Positions 1 through 10,700 of a DNA stretch of 64,000 nt are shown piece by piece. The position numbers and the translations under genes were made by a program. The stretch comes from Nicotiana tabacum (Eukaryota; Streptophyta; Magnoliopsida; Solanales; Solanaceae), in assembly GCF_000715075.1 (NCBI RefSeq), contig NC_134082.1, positions 63,265,466 to 63,329,465 of the forward strand. Reading direction: 5' to 3'. Numbering within the stretch: position 1 is the stretch's first letter; every line of letters starts with the position of its first letter. The notes under the pieces were generated by a model. The model was not told the DNA's origin and did no database searches. It was given only the letters and a program-made list of their open reading frames with translations.

Positions 1-144
1 TGAGAATACCAGTTGTTTGATGAGTGTTGGAAACGAACTTCTAATTGGTGTTATTTGGATTAGGGCTCAGAGTGGGAAGATGAACAGTAGGCTCTTTCTT
101 TTGAGAGTGAAAATTTCGAAAAGGATAAAAGGAGGAGGGCCCTT
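1..144 (-). other. Leader stretch downstream of the A1 internal TATA box
   Basis: This is non-coding sequence between the TATA box and the start of the third ORF, which would lie off the left edge. No reading frame of note is present. It matches the position of the long leader at 38135-38908 in A2, but its bases are too diverged to align by eye. Confidence 0.4.
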
Positions 145-153
145 CTATTTATA
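145..153 (-). promoter_or_regulatory. TATA box before the Athila third ORF (A1)
   Basis: The minus strand reads TATAAATAG here, followed by a short purine and GC stretch. A2 has the same TATAAATAG at 38126-38134, at the equivalent place between the end of pol and the third ORF. Two diverged copies sharing it suggests an internal promoter. This is inference; no transcript is visible. Confidence 0.5.
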
Positions 154-187
154 ATAAAAACCCTAGGGCCCAAATCGACCTACCTGG

Positions 188-438
188 TGCGGCCGCGGAA
201 TTCCACCACTGTTCGCGCTTTTACTGTTATGAAGAGTTTAAAGTTCAATGCTACCACTGAAAGAGAAAAAATGGGCGCGGCCACGGAAAGGGTCCGCTGA
301 CCGCAAAAAACCCGCAGCGGACGTGGTTGAAACTTCAGATAGATCACATTTTGGACTTTTCAAGTCCGTGTCCGCTACCAAATTATGACCCCGCGAAATA
401 TTTTCCGCTGACTGCGGAATTTTGAGCGCGGTCAGTGG
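188..438. repeat. GC-rich palindromic segment upstream of the A1 third ORF
   Basis: The stretch holds several short GC-rich inverted motifs, including GCGGCCGC, GCGCGGCCACGG and GGTCCGCTGACCGC, in an otherwise AT-rich element. A2 has a better-preserved set in the same inter-ORF region at 37966-38105 and 38485-38815. The units are diverged and I cannot define an exact period here. Confidence 0.5.
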
Positions 439-558
439 TCCTAATGTATACTTAGCCAAATTTTCCAGTATTAGTCCTGCACTGCATCAAAAATTCCTAC
501 ATAAATCTCACAACCAGTTAGTCCATAACAAATCCTACACTAAGAAGAAAATGAAAAA

Positions 559-580
559 CACATGGGTTGCCTCCCAAGAA
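559..580 (-). other. Conserved post-pol motif (A1 copy)
   Basis: The minus strand contains TTGGGAGGCAACCCATG just after the end of pol. A2 has the identical block at 37771-37787. TGGG and CCCA can pair as a short stem. Survival of an unbroken block between two otherwise diverged non-coding regions suggests a function or strong past constraint. Confidence 0.6.
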
Positions 581-619
581 GGTCCTGATTTAATGTCGCG
601 GCACGACACATGTTACCAT

Positions 620-1990
620 CATTATTTGAAATTGATCAAGGACACCACGTGGCTGTCATCAAATTTTCCCATGTTGTGTTTGACTCGGTGCCCATTAACT
701 CTGAAAAGTTCACCATTTTTATTCTTCAAATCAAGAGCACCAAATGGAGTTACATGTACAACTTCAAAAGGGCCACTTTATTTTGACTTGAGCTTTCCCG
801 AAAACAGTCGTAACCGAGAGTTGAATAAGAGAACCAAATCACCTTCCTTTATTTCCTTTCTCGGGGCATATTTGTCATGTAAGTACTTCATCTTGTCCTT
901 ATACAAGGAAGAGCTGGAATATGCTTGAAACCTAAACACATCAAGTTCATTGAGTTGCTCTACCCTGAGATTTGTTGCAACATCCCACTAAAGATTTAAT
1001 CCCTTCAAAGCCCATATGGCCTTATACTTTAACTCAACCGGAAGATGTCATGCTTTCCCAAATATCAACCGGTACGGAGACATACCAATTGGGGTCTTAT
1101 AAGCACTCCTATAAGCCTTCAAAGCATCGTCCAGTTTTCTTGACCAGTTAGTCCTATTTGCATTGACAGTTTTTGACAATATGCTCTTTATCTCCCTGTT
1201 GGAAACCTCTAATTGTCCACTAGCATGAGGATGATAAGGGGTTGATACCTTGTGATTGACACCATGCTTTGCAAGCAAAGTGTCAAATGCCCTATTGCAG
1301 AAATGAGAATCCCCATCACCGATGATTGCCCGCGGAGTGCCAAACAGTGTGAAGATATATATCTTGAGAAATGCCACACGCTCCGGCCTTTGTTGTTGGG
1401 CAAAGCCACAGTCTCAACCCACTTGGAAACATAATCAATGGCCACCATAATATAAGTGCTGCCACGCGAACTCACAAAAGGCCCCATGAAATCTATGCCC
1501 CACACATCAAAAATGTCAACCTTAATAATAGTGGTGAGAGGCATTTCATCCTTCTTGGAAATTCCAGCATCTCTCTGATGCTCATCACTTCTCTTGACAA
1601 GCTCACTAACATCTTTATACATAGTAGGCCAATAAAAACCACAGCTAAGAACCTTTGAAGCAGTTCTCGCCCCACCATGATGACCACTATAGGGCAAGGA
1701 ATGGCAAGCATCAAGAATACTCGTTTTATCCTCTTCCGGAACACATCTCTGGACCATACCATCATTACAAATCTTGAATAGATAAGGCTCGTCCCAGTAA
1801 TAGTCCAAGCTATCCCATTTAAGCTTCTTCCTTTGGTTATAAGAGAGCTCACTCAGAATAATGCCGGTCACAAGAAAGTTAGCAACATCGGCGAAACAAG
1901 GCATACTATTCAAATAAACTGAGAAGAGTTGTTCATCCGGGAATGAATCATTAATTTTGAGGTCATCACGAGGCCTCCCCTCCTCCAAGA
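620..1990 (-). pseudogene. A1 integrase (end of pol)
   Basis: Integrase would insert the cDNA copy into host DNA. The N-terminal zinc-binding region has the histidines (GHHGG, then FYWPTM), but the cysteine pair of the HHCC motif has become SDEHQ, so both Cys are lost. The catalytic core follows with [17 protein letters not shown] and a Glu-containing [11 protein letters not shown], giving the D-D-E triad in outline. A frameshift between about 1210 and 1380 separates the first and second catalytic Asp regions. The C-terminal part runs through FGKA at 1048 to about 620 in broken frames. A2 carries the same protein. Confidence is high for the identity and for it being non-functional. Confidence 0.88.
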
Positions 1991-2447
1991 GGGATTAGTG
2001 GTCCGCCACTTGGTTTTCACACCCTTTTCGATCAATATTTTGAAGGTCAAACTCTTGAAGAAATAGAACCAATCTCATCAATCAAGCCTTAGAATCCTTC
2101 TTTGTCATCAAGTAACGGAGTGCCGCGTGATCAGTATGAACAATCACTTTGGCACCCATGAGATAAGGCCTAAACTTTTCCATGGCAAACACTATGGCTA
2201 GCAACTCTTTTTTCGTCACCGTGTAATTAACCTGGGCATCATTCATAGTTTTGCTTGCATAATACACCGGGTGAAACATCTTGTTCATCCTTTGCCCCAA
2301 GACCACTCCTACCGCAACATCACTTGCGTCGCACATGAGCTCAAAAGGTAAGCTCCAATTGGGTGCGGTAATAATGGGAGTGGTTTTCAGTTTGTACTTG
2401 AGAAGTTCAAAAGCTTTCATGCATTCATCATTAAACACAAACTTCAC
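1990..2447 (-). pseudogene. A1 RNase H
   Basis: RNase H removes the RNA template from RNA/DNA hybrids during reverse transcription. The frame shows the acidic residues expected of the gypsy RNase H: Asp in LMCDASD, Glu in TKKELLAIV and Asp in VHTDHAAL, followed by LRYLMTKKDSKA. The frame then breaks near 2082. The downstream segment that should read VADHLSRLEEEGRP shows a stop after the His. It connects RT at higher coordinates with integrase at lower coordinates, the usual gypsy order. Confidence 0.88.
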
Positions 2448-3413
2448 ATCCTTTTTCCAATAATTTGCACAAGGGATTCACTATCTTAGAAAAGTCCTTT
2501 ATGAATCTTTGGTAGAACCACGCATGCCCAAGAAAGCCCTAACCCCCTTGATAGGAGTAGGAGGAGGAAGTTTTGAAATCACTTAAATCTTGGCCTTGTC
2601 CACCTCAATACCGTTCTTTGAGATCTTATGGCCGAGGACAATGCCTTCTTCGACCATAAAGTGTCATTTTTCCCAGTTAAGCACAAGATTTATCTCTTCA
2701 CATCGGGCTACCACCTTGTCAAGATTCTTCAAACACTCAACAAAGGAGTCACCCACAATACTAAAATCATCAATGAACACTTCCAAGAAGCCCTCCACCA
2801 TGTCTGTAAATATAGCCATCATACACCATTGAAAGGTAGCCGGTGTATTGCACAAATTAAATGGCATCCGTGATAATGCAAAGGTGCCATACAGACATGT
2901 GAAGGTGGTTTTCTCTTGGTCCTTTGGTGCAATCAAAATCTGGTTGTAGCTTGAGTACCCATCCAAAAAGCAATAGTAGGAACGCCTAGCAAGTCTACCC
3001 AGCATTTGGTCAAGATAGGGCAAGGGAAAATGATCTTTGCGGGTCACTTTGTTCAGCTTCTGGTAGTCCATGCATACCCTCCATCCTGTGATAGTCTTAG
3101 TGGGGATCAATTCATTTTGCTCATTTATGACCACAATCATAGCCCCCTTTTTTGGCACACATTATACCGGTTAAGTCCATGAACTATCCGAGATGGGGTA
3201 CACAACCCCTGCATCTAGCCACTTGATCACTTCCTTCTTGAAAACCTCTTCCATAGCCTCGTTCAACCTCCTTTGATGTTCCATGGAGGGTTTGGCATCA
3301 TCCTCAAGTATAATCTTGTGCATGCAAAAGGCGAGACTTATCCCCCGAATATCAGCTAGAGTCTATGTAATTGCCTTCTTCCTTCTTTGGAGCACCTCAA
3401 GGATGGTATCTAC
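2448..3413 (-). pseudogene. A1 reverse transcriptase
   Basis: This copies element RNA into cDNA. The palm and fingers are visible from 3158 to 2664: a stretch beginning GWRVCMDYQKLNK, then LPYLDQMLGRL, LDGYSSYNQI, and the catalytic FIDDFS box, with both Asp retained. The thumb follows in other frames down to about 2470. Upstream, the finger region between 3160 and 3413 has stops and changes, including loss of the usual PVQCVPKKGG context. An in-frame TAG at 3414-3416 separates it from the protease, and A2 has a TAG in the same place. The active site is intact but the frame is not. Confidence 0.9.
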
Positions 3414-4345
3414 CTACACGTTAGTAAGGCACGAAGAAATAATAATAGTTAAAATGGAACAAGGGCCCAAGAATTCATACCTGAGTCGTGGAGGCAAAGG
3501 CTTCAACTCCAATACGGGAGGTTCATCGATTGAGGGCTTTGTTGGTGGAGTGTTTCTGTTCTTAAGATCCAAGGAAAGTTTACGGGGCTCATAGGAGTAA
3601 GAACCCATTCCTTGCAAGTCATTGACATACTCTACCAAGCCGTCATCCTCAGTCACATCATGGTTCAACAATAACTCTTCCAAAGGATCCTCCACATTGA
3701 TCATGGCACTCGTGTCATCAACTATCACCTCTATCACTAGACCGACAAAATAACAAACCTCAGTACTAATCGGCTACCTTATTGATTTGCACATATAGAA
3801 GACAACTTTTTCATCACCCACCCAAAAAGTGAGCTCTCCTGCTTCCACATAAACCAATGCCTTCCCTGTTGCTAGGAAAGGCCTTCCCAATATTATCAGC
3901 ACCTCATAGTTGACTTCGCAGTTGAGAATCACAAAATCAGCAAGCAAAAGAAACTTGTCCACACAAACAAGAACATCATCAATAATACCAAGCGGCCTCT
4001 TCATTGTTCTATCCGCCATTTGCAATCTCATTTAAGTAGCTCTCGGTTGACCACCCAAAGTTTTGAACACAGAGTAAGGCTTAAATTTATACTTTCTCCC
4101 AAATCACACAGAGCTTTTGCAAAATCCGCACTACCAATGGTACATGGAATGCTGAAAGCGTCGGGATCTTCAAGCTTTTGAGTCATCGAATGCACAATTG
4201 CACTCACTTGATGAGTTATTTTGATGGTCTTACAATCCATAGATCTCTTTTTAGTCACCAAGTCTTTCATAAACTTGGGATATCCCGACATTTGCTCAAG
4301 AGCTTCCACCAAGGGCACATTGATCGACAAACTTTTCATCATCTC
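3414..4345 (-). pseudogene. A1 aspartic protease and linker to RT
   Basis: The retropepsin-like domain would process the Gag-Pol polyprotein. The Asp-containing motif reads LCDLGESINL, where A2 has LCDLGASINL. It follows FSIPCTIGSADFAK. After a frameshift near 4030 the domain continues with LQMADRTMKRPLGIIDDVLV and ends with a VLIILGRPFLATG box, the usual protease C-terminal signature. A further acidic linker (3737-3414) leads to the TAG before RT. Homology to A2 at 30546-31297 is clear through the whole region. Confidence 0.82.
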
Positions 4346-6247
4346 AATAAACTTCTTGAACTAGTTTTCATTCTTCTGCTTTGCAAGTCTTTGAGGGTAA
4401 GGTGGAGGAGGCCTTGGCAAAGGATCCTTGGCTTTAGGCATTACCATTTCCGGTATTTCTATCATGTGTTCCCTAGATGGGTTCACGTCATTTTAAGTCT
4501 CCACCGCATTGTCATGAATATCAATTCTCACCTCAGAATGCAAATTATCTCTACTCCCTTGCTCATCAACTATTGGAATATCATCATTTTTCACTTTAGC
4601 CTCATCACTCACAACTTCCTTTTGCTTGGAGGTACTTGTTTCACCACCTCTACCGCTCCTTGTGGTCACCGCCATTGCATTGCTGGTATTGTTTCCACCC
4701 TTCGGGTGTACTACCATGTCACTAGGTAGTTCCCCCTTAGGGAGAGTGTTCAAAGATTGTGAAATCTGGCCAAGTGGGACCTCTAGGTTGCAGATAGAAG
4801 TATTATGGGATGCCAACTGGGCATTCGAATTGGCGTTTTTCTTCATCATTTGCTCAAACATCAACTCAATCCTCCCCATCTCATTATTTGACGAGCTAGG
4901 ACCATGGGACAGAAATGGAGGAGGGTTGTTTGGTTGTTGATACATCGGAGGCCTTTGAAAATCCGGCCCCCAATTACCTTGATTACCATTATTCCAACCC
5001 CCTTGGTTCTTTTTGCCACCCCAATTGCTGTTGTTACCCCAATTTTGGTTGTTACTCCCCCAATTCTTGGAGTTGTTGTTGTTATTGTTCCAATTTCCTT
5101 GGTCTTGGTTGCCCCAATTCTGATTATTTCCTTGTGATCTCCATTTTTGATTTGGAGCATTACCTCGGTGTCCTTGATAGTTGTTGGCATATAAAACCTC
5201 TTCATTTTGCTCACCATAACCATCATCTTGGTTGTAACCACTGTCACCTTGCTCAAATTGATCTTGATTGCTTTGCATTTGTTTACTTGACTGTCTCCTC
5301 TTGTTTACCAACATGTTTACCCCTTCCATGGCATTCACTTGTCTTAATGCTTGAACTTGCTGCAATTGAGATTTTGCCAATTGGTTCATTATTTTAGTCA
5401 ACTCTGCTATTGCTTGGTTGTGGTCATGGAGCTCTTTGTACAGGTGTATGACATTGGCATCACCTTGTGGCACATTAGCTTGACTTTGCCATGCCGAGAA
5501 AGTATATGCCATATCATCTAGAATATCACACGCCTCAGCATAAGGTGTGTTCATAAAGTTTCCCCCTACTAGCTGGTTCATTACACATTGATTGGTGGTG
5601 TTAATGCCATGGTAGAAGGTTTGCTGGATCATTGCTTCAGTCATGTCATTGTTCGGACATTCTTTCACTATCGTCTGATACCTTTCCCAGATCTCATGAA
5701 GTGGTTCAGTAGGTTCCTGTTTGAAGGCTAGGATATCATCTCTCAGGGTCACCATACGCCCTGGCGAGAAAAACTTGGCTATAAACTTGTCGGCAAACTC
5801 ATCCCACGTGGTTATGGACTGGTTGGGGAGTGTTTCGAGCCAGTCCAAAGCTTTCCCTCTAAGTGAAAAAGGGAATAATCTCAGTCTCAATGCATCCTCT
5901 GACACATTTGTATGTTTGCTTTCCCAACAGGTATCCATAAAACCTTTTAGATGTTTATATGCATTCTGATGGGGAGCGCCTATAAAGTACCCACTTTGCT
6001 CCAATAAGGTCAATATAACATTTGTAATCTAGACATTGCCCGGCCAGATCCGGGGTGGGACAATTGCACTTGTGTAAGCTTCATTTGGAAGTACCCGAGG
6101 AGCTACTCTCGAAGGGACTGGGGGAGGGTCTGGAATGTTTTCATTGGCCTGGCGGCCTATTCTTTGAGCTTGAGGCACCTCATCTTCACCATTATCATCT
6201 ACCTCCTCCCCCGGGATAACATTTTCAAGAGGATCATTATTTTCCAT
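4345..6247 (-). pseudogene. A1 gag
   Basis: Gag is the structural protein that packages element RNA. The ATG at 6247 opens an acidic, Pro-rich N-terminal segment. A TAG near 6030 interrupts it, and the frame reopens for about 500 residues to 4493. The retrotransposon gag domain is recognisable from LRLFPFSLRGKALDWLETLP through FYHGINTTNQ to GGNFMNTPYAEA. It is followed by a long Asn/Gln/Gly/Trp-rich linker (roughly residues 240-360 of the open part) and a conserved HNTSICNLEVPLGQ segment. No CCHC zinc knuckle is visible; the Asn/Gly-rich part sits where one might be expected. Several stops are TAG where A2 or the context suggests a Gln codon. Confidence 0.87.
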
Positions 6248-6345
6248 TTTGTACCTAAATCGATTAACTCACACAAGTTAGTAAAATAGAAACAAAGAAA
6301 AACAAGACACACGACTAGTTAGATAGGTAGCCAAAATCGTTTAGC

Positions 6346-6363
6346 TCCCCAGCAATGACGCCA
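6346..6363 (-). other. A1 primer-binding site
   Basis: The minus strand reads TGGCGTCATTGCTGGGGA, five T residues after the LTR end. From memory, the Athila site is complementary to the 3' end of tRNA-Asp, with a consensus close to TGGCGCCGTTGCCGGGGA. The three differences would all be transitions at CpG or CCG-type sites, as expected from methylation decay. The tRNA identity is established knowledge recalled, not tested here. Confidence 0.8.
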
Positions 6364-7287
6364 AAAAATGATCAGCTCCAACCCTACGCCACTACATAAT
6401 GGTAAAGAGTGGGCAATGCAAATTTTACCCGAAAGGTCGGGATCAATATCCACAAGGAGCTAATATTGGTTTGGAGTTGGATTTCTATCCAATCTAGCTA
6501 TGCGTGCTGCTCTTAATTGCACTTCTAATCATATTTGGATTTGTTACTATTCTACTTTTAATGCTATTGAATGCTGAAAATAAACTAAGTACAATATTTT
6601 TGTAAGAATTTTCTCAAGTGATAAAAAGCACTAGGGAAGTGACTTACACCTAGGTAAGTATCTAATGGGGTCTAGAATTTAGGACAAGCTTGTCACAATT
6701 GTGATCATGATATAACCATTGCACATAATTACTCACTCTATACCTCTCGGTAGTTTGAATGGCTTTGCCCTAATTGGATTTCTCAAGCCTAATTGGGTGT
6801 TCAAACAATGCAAGCAAAATTGGCTCAAGTCGTGTATTACTATCTCTAGGTTTAACCCTTTAATTGGGGCTATCAATCTATTGAATGCACCCCAATTCCT
6901 TGTTAGCTTGAATTTCCTAGACTTAGTCTCTCTTTCTCAAGAAAAGTCTAAGTCATAAAGGCACAAATCAGTGTTTGCAACAACCAATTCTACAACTAAA
7001 GAATGAATCAGGCTAAATATCACTAACCCATAAATAATTAAGCCCTAAAATTAAAGACCCATTAAATACCCACACTAGGGTTGGGTCACAACCCTATCTA
7101 ATGGGTTTAGCTACTCATAATCAAGGTACATATCAAAGATGGAGATGAAATATAAGCCATAAAAGTTGATTACAAGAATAAAATCTAAGAATAATAGCTA
7201 AAGATGTTCTAAAATTGCTCCAAGTGCTAAAATATTGATGTTCATGAGCTCCTCAAAACAAAAGATGACCTAAAATGTGAAAAAGAT

Positions 7288-7296
7288 CTATTTATA
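7288..7296 (-). promoter_or_regulatory. TATA box in A1 5' LTR
   Basis: The minus strand reads TATAAATAG within the LTR, about 0.9 kb before the primer-binding site in transcription direction. It is the best core-promoter candidate for the element. No initiator can be identified from sequence alone. Confidence 0.5.
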
Positions 7297-7737
7297 CACA
7301 ACTGAAATTATTGGACAAAAATACCCCTATGGAGGTTCCGCTGTCAGAGCAATACTGATTGCCTCAGCACTTGAACTTTTGCAGCCGCACAAAATCAAGT
7401 GTGGACCACGTTTCTTCCATTTTGGAGGGGGACTGGGCTTAATTTTGCTGGGAGTGTAAAAGAGACCGCCTCAGTGTTGTCTTCAAATGCGGCCGTGTAA
7501 TATGTTCGTGGACCACGCTCTTCATTTGAGCTCAAATTTCTAGGCCTTTAAATCTCTATTTTGCCCTCAGCAAAATTTGCACCATGGCCACTTCAGGTTT
7601 TCCGCATCCGCACTATTTTATCACGGTCAGCGGTCCCTGTCTGCATCCAAAAACCTTCTCTGAACCTCAATTCCGTTGTCAGCATAATTGTGGCTGCCTC
7701 AGCGGTGGACCTTCAGTGGCTGCTCTTTTCCTTTGCT

Positions 7738-7742
7738 GTCAG
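7738..7742. repeat. Target-site duplication of O1, left copy (GTCAG)
   Basis: GTCAG directly precedes the TGTTG end of O1. The same five bases follow its CAACA end at 28551-28555. A perfect 5-bp pair at both ends fixes the borders of O1 and shows one insertion event into A1's LTR. Confidence 0.93.
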
Positions 7743-10700
7743 TGTTGCGCCCCCTTTTTCTCATGAAATCGGGTGTATGACATTTCGTATGGGAGAACTC
7801 GTTCTCTTTTAAGAGATGGGTTTTGTAATTTTGAAAAGTCGCCACCTAATGATTTAAGGTGCATTAGGACACCAATGGGGTTCAATTCTAAGTTTCATTT
7901 GAATAACCAGAGATAGGGTAAGGGCTTGAAATTATCCCAAGGGGAAGGTGTTAGGCACCCCTCGGGATCCACTAGTGTGGTTCCCGGCCAGACAATTTAT
8001 TGTGAATTTAGCAAATAGACAAGTATGGGCTCAAATATTAGGGGATTTAAATGCATAAAAAGAAAGAACAATTAAAAGAAGAGTTTTAAAAAGTAATTTG
8101 CAAATAAAGGGAAATATTTAATATGGATCACATCAATGCGATACCCGGTATGACACTCCTTAAAAGAGGGGATACACGTGGTATTAGCGCACCGGTCATC
8201 ATATACATATCTACCCTTCCCACCCCGTTAAGGTATTAAAGCGCGGATTGGTCTCGATTACTATTGCATGCTATTTACCCGTCCCATTCCTATCAGTCCC
8301 GGAGGAGCTTAGGACTACTATTCCTAAAGGGGGGATATTAGGCTAATTGGTTTCAAACGGTAAAAATCTAAGGCGACATACAAAACACATACTGCATGTT
8401 GTGGAAAGCATATAAACAGATAAAGGCCCATATACACCTCCTTAAACAAAAGCACATAACTAGCATGACTTGCACATACTTTTTAGGTATGATTAAAATA
8501 AGAAAGATGAGAGGAGTTTGATTATTGAAGCAGATTTGTTTGATTACATAATACATATAAGAAGTCTGAATCAGGCCTGCCTGCTGGTTGTAGCAATTAA
8601 CAAAGGCGGATTCAGTTTTTTTATGGTTATTACTCTAAGGCTTGCCTAAGTGTTTAGATGGGATCCTATAGGCATGATATCTAATTGATTCAGAATGTGG
8701 CGAAAAAATAATAACTCAAAATAAATTGTTTGAATTCCTATAGGCATGCTTGCTAAACCTCGTTAAAGAAGGGAATTAGATTATTTAAAACTGATTCAGA
8801 ATAGACTGATCTTAAATTGAACTAGTTTCATATTCTACAGGTGATGGTATCTACTATTGCTGATTTAAACCCTATGGACATGATATCTAATATTGAATGT
8901 GAATGGAAATGAACCAGATTTACTTGGGAATCCTTATAGGCATGGTTTCTATATATTACTGATTTCGATATTATGAACATGACACTTATTTATAGCCTTT
9001 TAGAACCTAAAACATGATATCTAAGTGGCATGCAGTATGTAATAAGTCCTATAGGAAGGTTATCTAGGTGTGACATTGACCATGAAGAAATTGAGATAAA
9101 CCCTACAGACATGGTGTCTAAAAGATGCAGAATTGACCAAAAAGAATTTAAAAGAGTCCTATAGGTATGCTTTCTACCCTTGAGCATAGATAGTTACCCA
9201 ACCCTTTTCACTAGCCAGCCCCCAAATGTTTATTACAAATTATTAAAAACCAAAAATAATGAATTACATTAGAAAAGTACAAAGAAAAGTTATAACCAGA
9301 GGAAGCCTGATTCTTGACTTCCTCTCTGAGTTATGGAATAAACCACCTCAAAAATGCCTATTGATCCAAAGCATTTCTCGGACTTGAGTGTGTCAGAGTT
9401 CCCTAAGGGTCTCAAAAGGACCCCGGGCAGTGCTCACACCCAAGTTACATAACCAAAATAGGGATGAGTGCAGTGTGGAAATGCCAGCCCTTATGTGTCC
9501 AAGTTCAGAGGGAGCTCATGGGTCCCAAGGCAGGGCTCATATAATGGGGGCAGAACGTAAGTCTAAGAAGATGGTGAAAGTATAGAAACAGAGTTTCAAG
9601 AACTGAGGGAATAGAGGAGGGGAAAGGATGATAGGGAGACAACCATTAGCATTTTACAAAGTTAACAATTTCATACAAAGGGGTGAGGGGATTGGGAGTC
9701 CATTGCAATGAGCCTATACACTTAGGTATGGGTTAGCATTGGGCATGCACAACAATGGGAAGTGTTGACATGCCTATAACCCAATCACAACATATGAGAT
9801 AAACATGGAGGTTATGATCCCAGGGGAATCAGGTTTGGGTCATGCACAGCAATGTCCAATGTTGTCACGCCCCAAACCAACCACAAGTATTAAACATATT
9901 GGGGTAGGGATTTAGGATTCACAAGTCATGATACATTAATTTAGAATAGGAAAATAGGGAAGTTACAACATGCTTTATTAATGGTACCGGGTTAAATACA
10001 AACCGTAGACAAGAAAGGATGCAATAAACAGTAAATAAGCATGTTGTTGTTGGTGCAGAAGCTTAATTAGGACATACCAGTAAGAAATGCAAATGCAGAG
10101 AAAAATAATCAAGTTTCCCACAGCCTAGCCTTGGCTTTTAGCCAGCTAGGTAAGGAAGCAATATAGTAGTAATAGAGAAAAAGAGAGAGATTTAGTGGAG
10201 TGTGTCTTTGAACTCAAGTGTTTATGCCTTGTGTTCGTGTCCTTGAAAGAAAAGAAGTACATGGTATTTATAGTTTTTGAAAACGAGTAAGGGAGAGTTA
10301 ATATGCTACAAATGTGGGAACAATCATGATTCATAATCAATTATACAATTGATTGCTTTTAATTAAGGGATCACTTGCTTAATGGGTAGTGACAGGTTCA
10401 AAATAAGGAAGGAAATCAATTTGTCAGCAGGCTGACAATTGCCATAAAAGAAGTAATAAAACATTACGTAAGCAATCAAGTCTAGGTACAGAAATACTCT
10501 AATTTCGGAAAGGATTCAGTAAAGCAAAATAGGAAAAGAAATCAGTTAACCTTAATAGGCGAGTGAAATCAGAATTTCACAAAGGAAAAGTTTGAAATCA
10601 GTCACAAGTTTGAAGATCAGTCAAAGAAGGAAACTCAGCATATAAATAAGGTGCATAAACACTATACATGCGAGGCCAAGCCTATTGGCAAAAGGAAATA

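Larger units (their letters stand above)
1..7742 (-). mobile_element. A1: Athila-type Ty3/gypsy retrotransposon, minus strand, left part
   Basis: Read leftwards from 7742, the order is 5' LTR, primer-binding site, gag, protease, RT, RNase H, integrase, then a spacer with a TATA box. This is gypsy order, with integrase last. The gag sequence, the DLG-type protease and the spacer before a third ORF fit the Athila lineage. The third ORF and 3' LTR lie beyond the left edge. The 5' LTR is interrupted at 7742 by O1 and ends at 28745, where it abuts the gag of A2. All coding parts carry stops and frameshifts, so the copy is dead. Lineage is assigned by recognition of protein motifs, not by search. 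Confidence 0.88.
6369..7742 (-). repeat. A1 5' LTR, main fragment
   Basis: On the plus strand the LTR begins TGATCAGC next to the primer-binding site and is broken at 7742 by O1. It resumes at 28556 and ends with TATCA at 28745, so TGAT and ATCA form matching ends. The joined length would be about 1.56 kb, normal for Athila LTRs. Position 6720-6960 and others show short open frames, but they are not conserved and are not genes. Confidence 0.85.

Noticed and set aside
189..204. GCGGCCGCGGAATTCC resembles a NotI/EcoRI cloning linker
   Set aside because: GCGGCCGC recurs in the homologous spacer of A2 at several places, so it is native to the element rather than vector.
4626..5397. Open frames of 100 to 160 codons on the plus strand across A1 gag
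   Set aside because: They are the opposite strand of the Asn/Gly-rich Gag linker; the repetitive codons keep the complement open.
7965..7976. GGATCCACTAGT resembles a plasmid polylinker
   Set aside because: The same bases occur in the other O1 LTR (24167-24178) and in a diverged form in O2, so it is part of the Ogre LTR.
9388..9585. Short open frame in the O1 LTR with relatives at 25582 and 52366
   Set aside because: It recurs only because the LTR recurs; frames, starts and strand differ between copies, so no protein is conserved.
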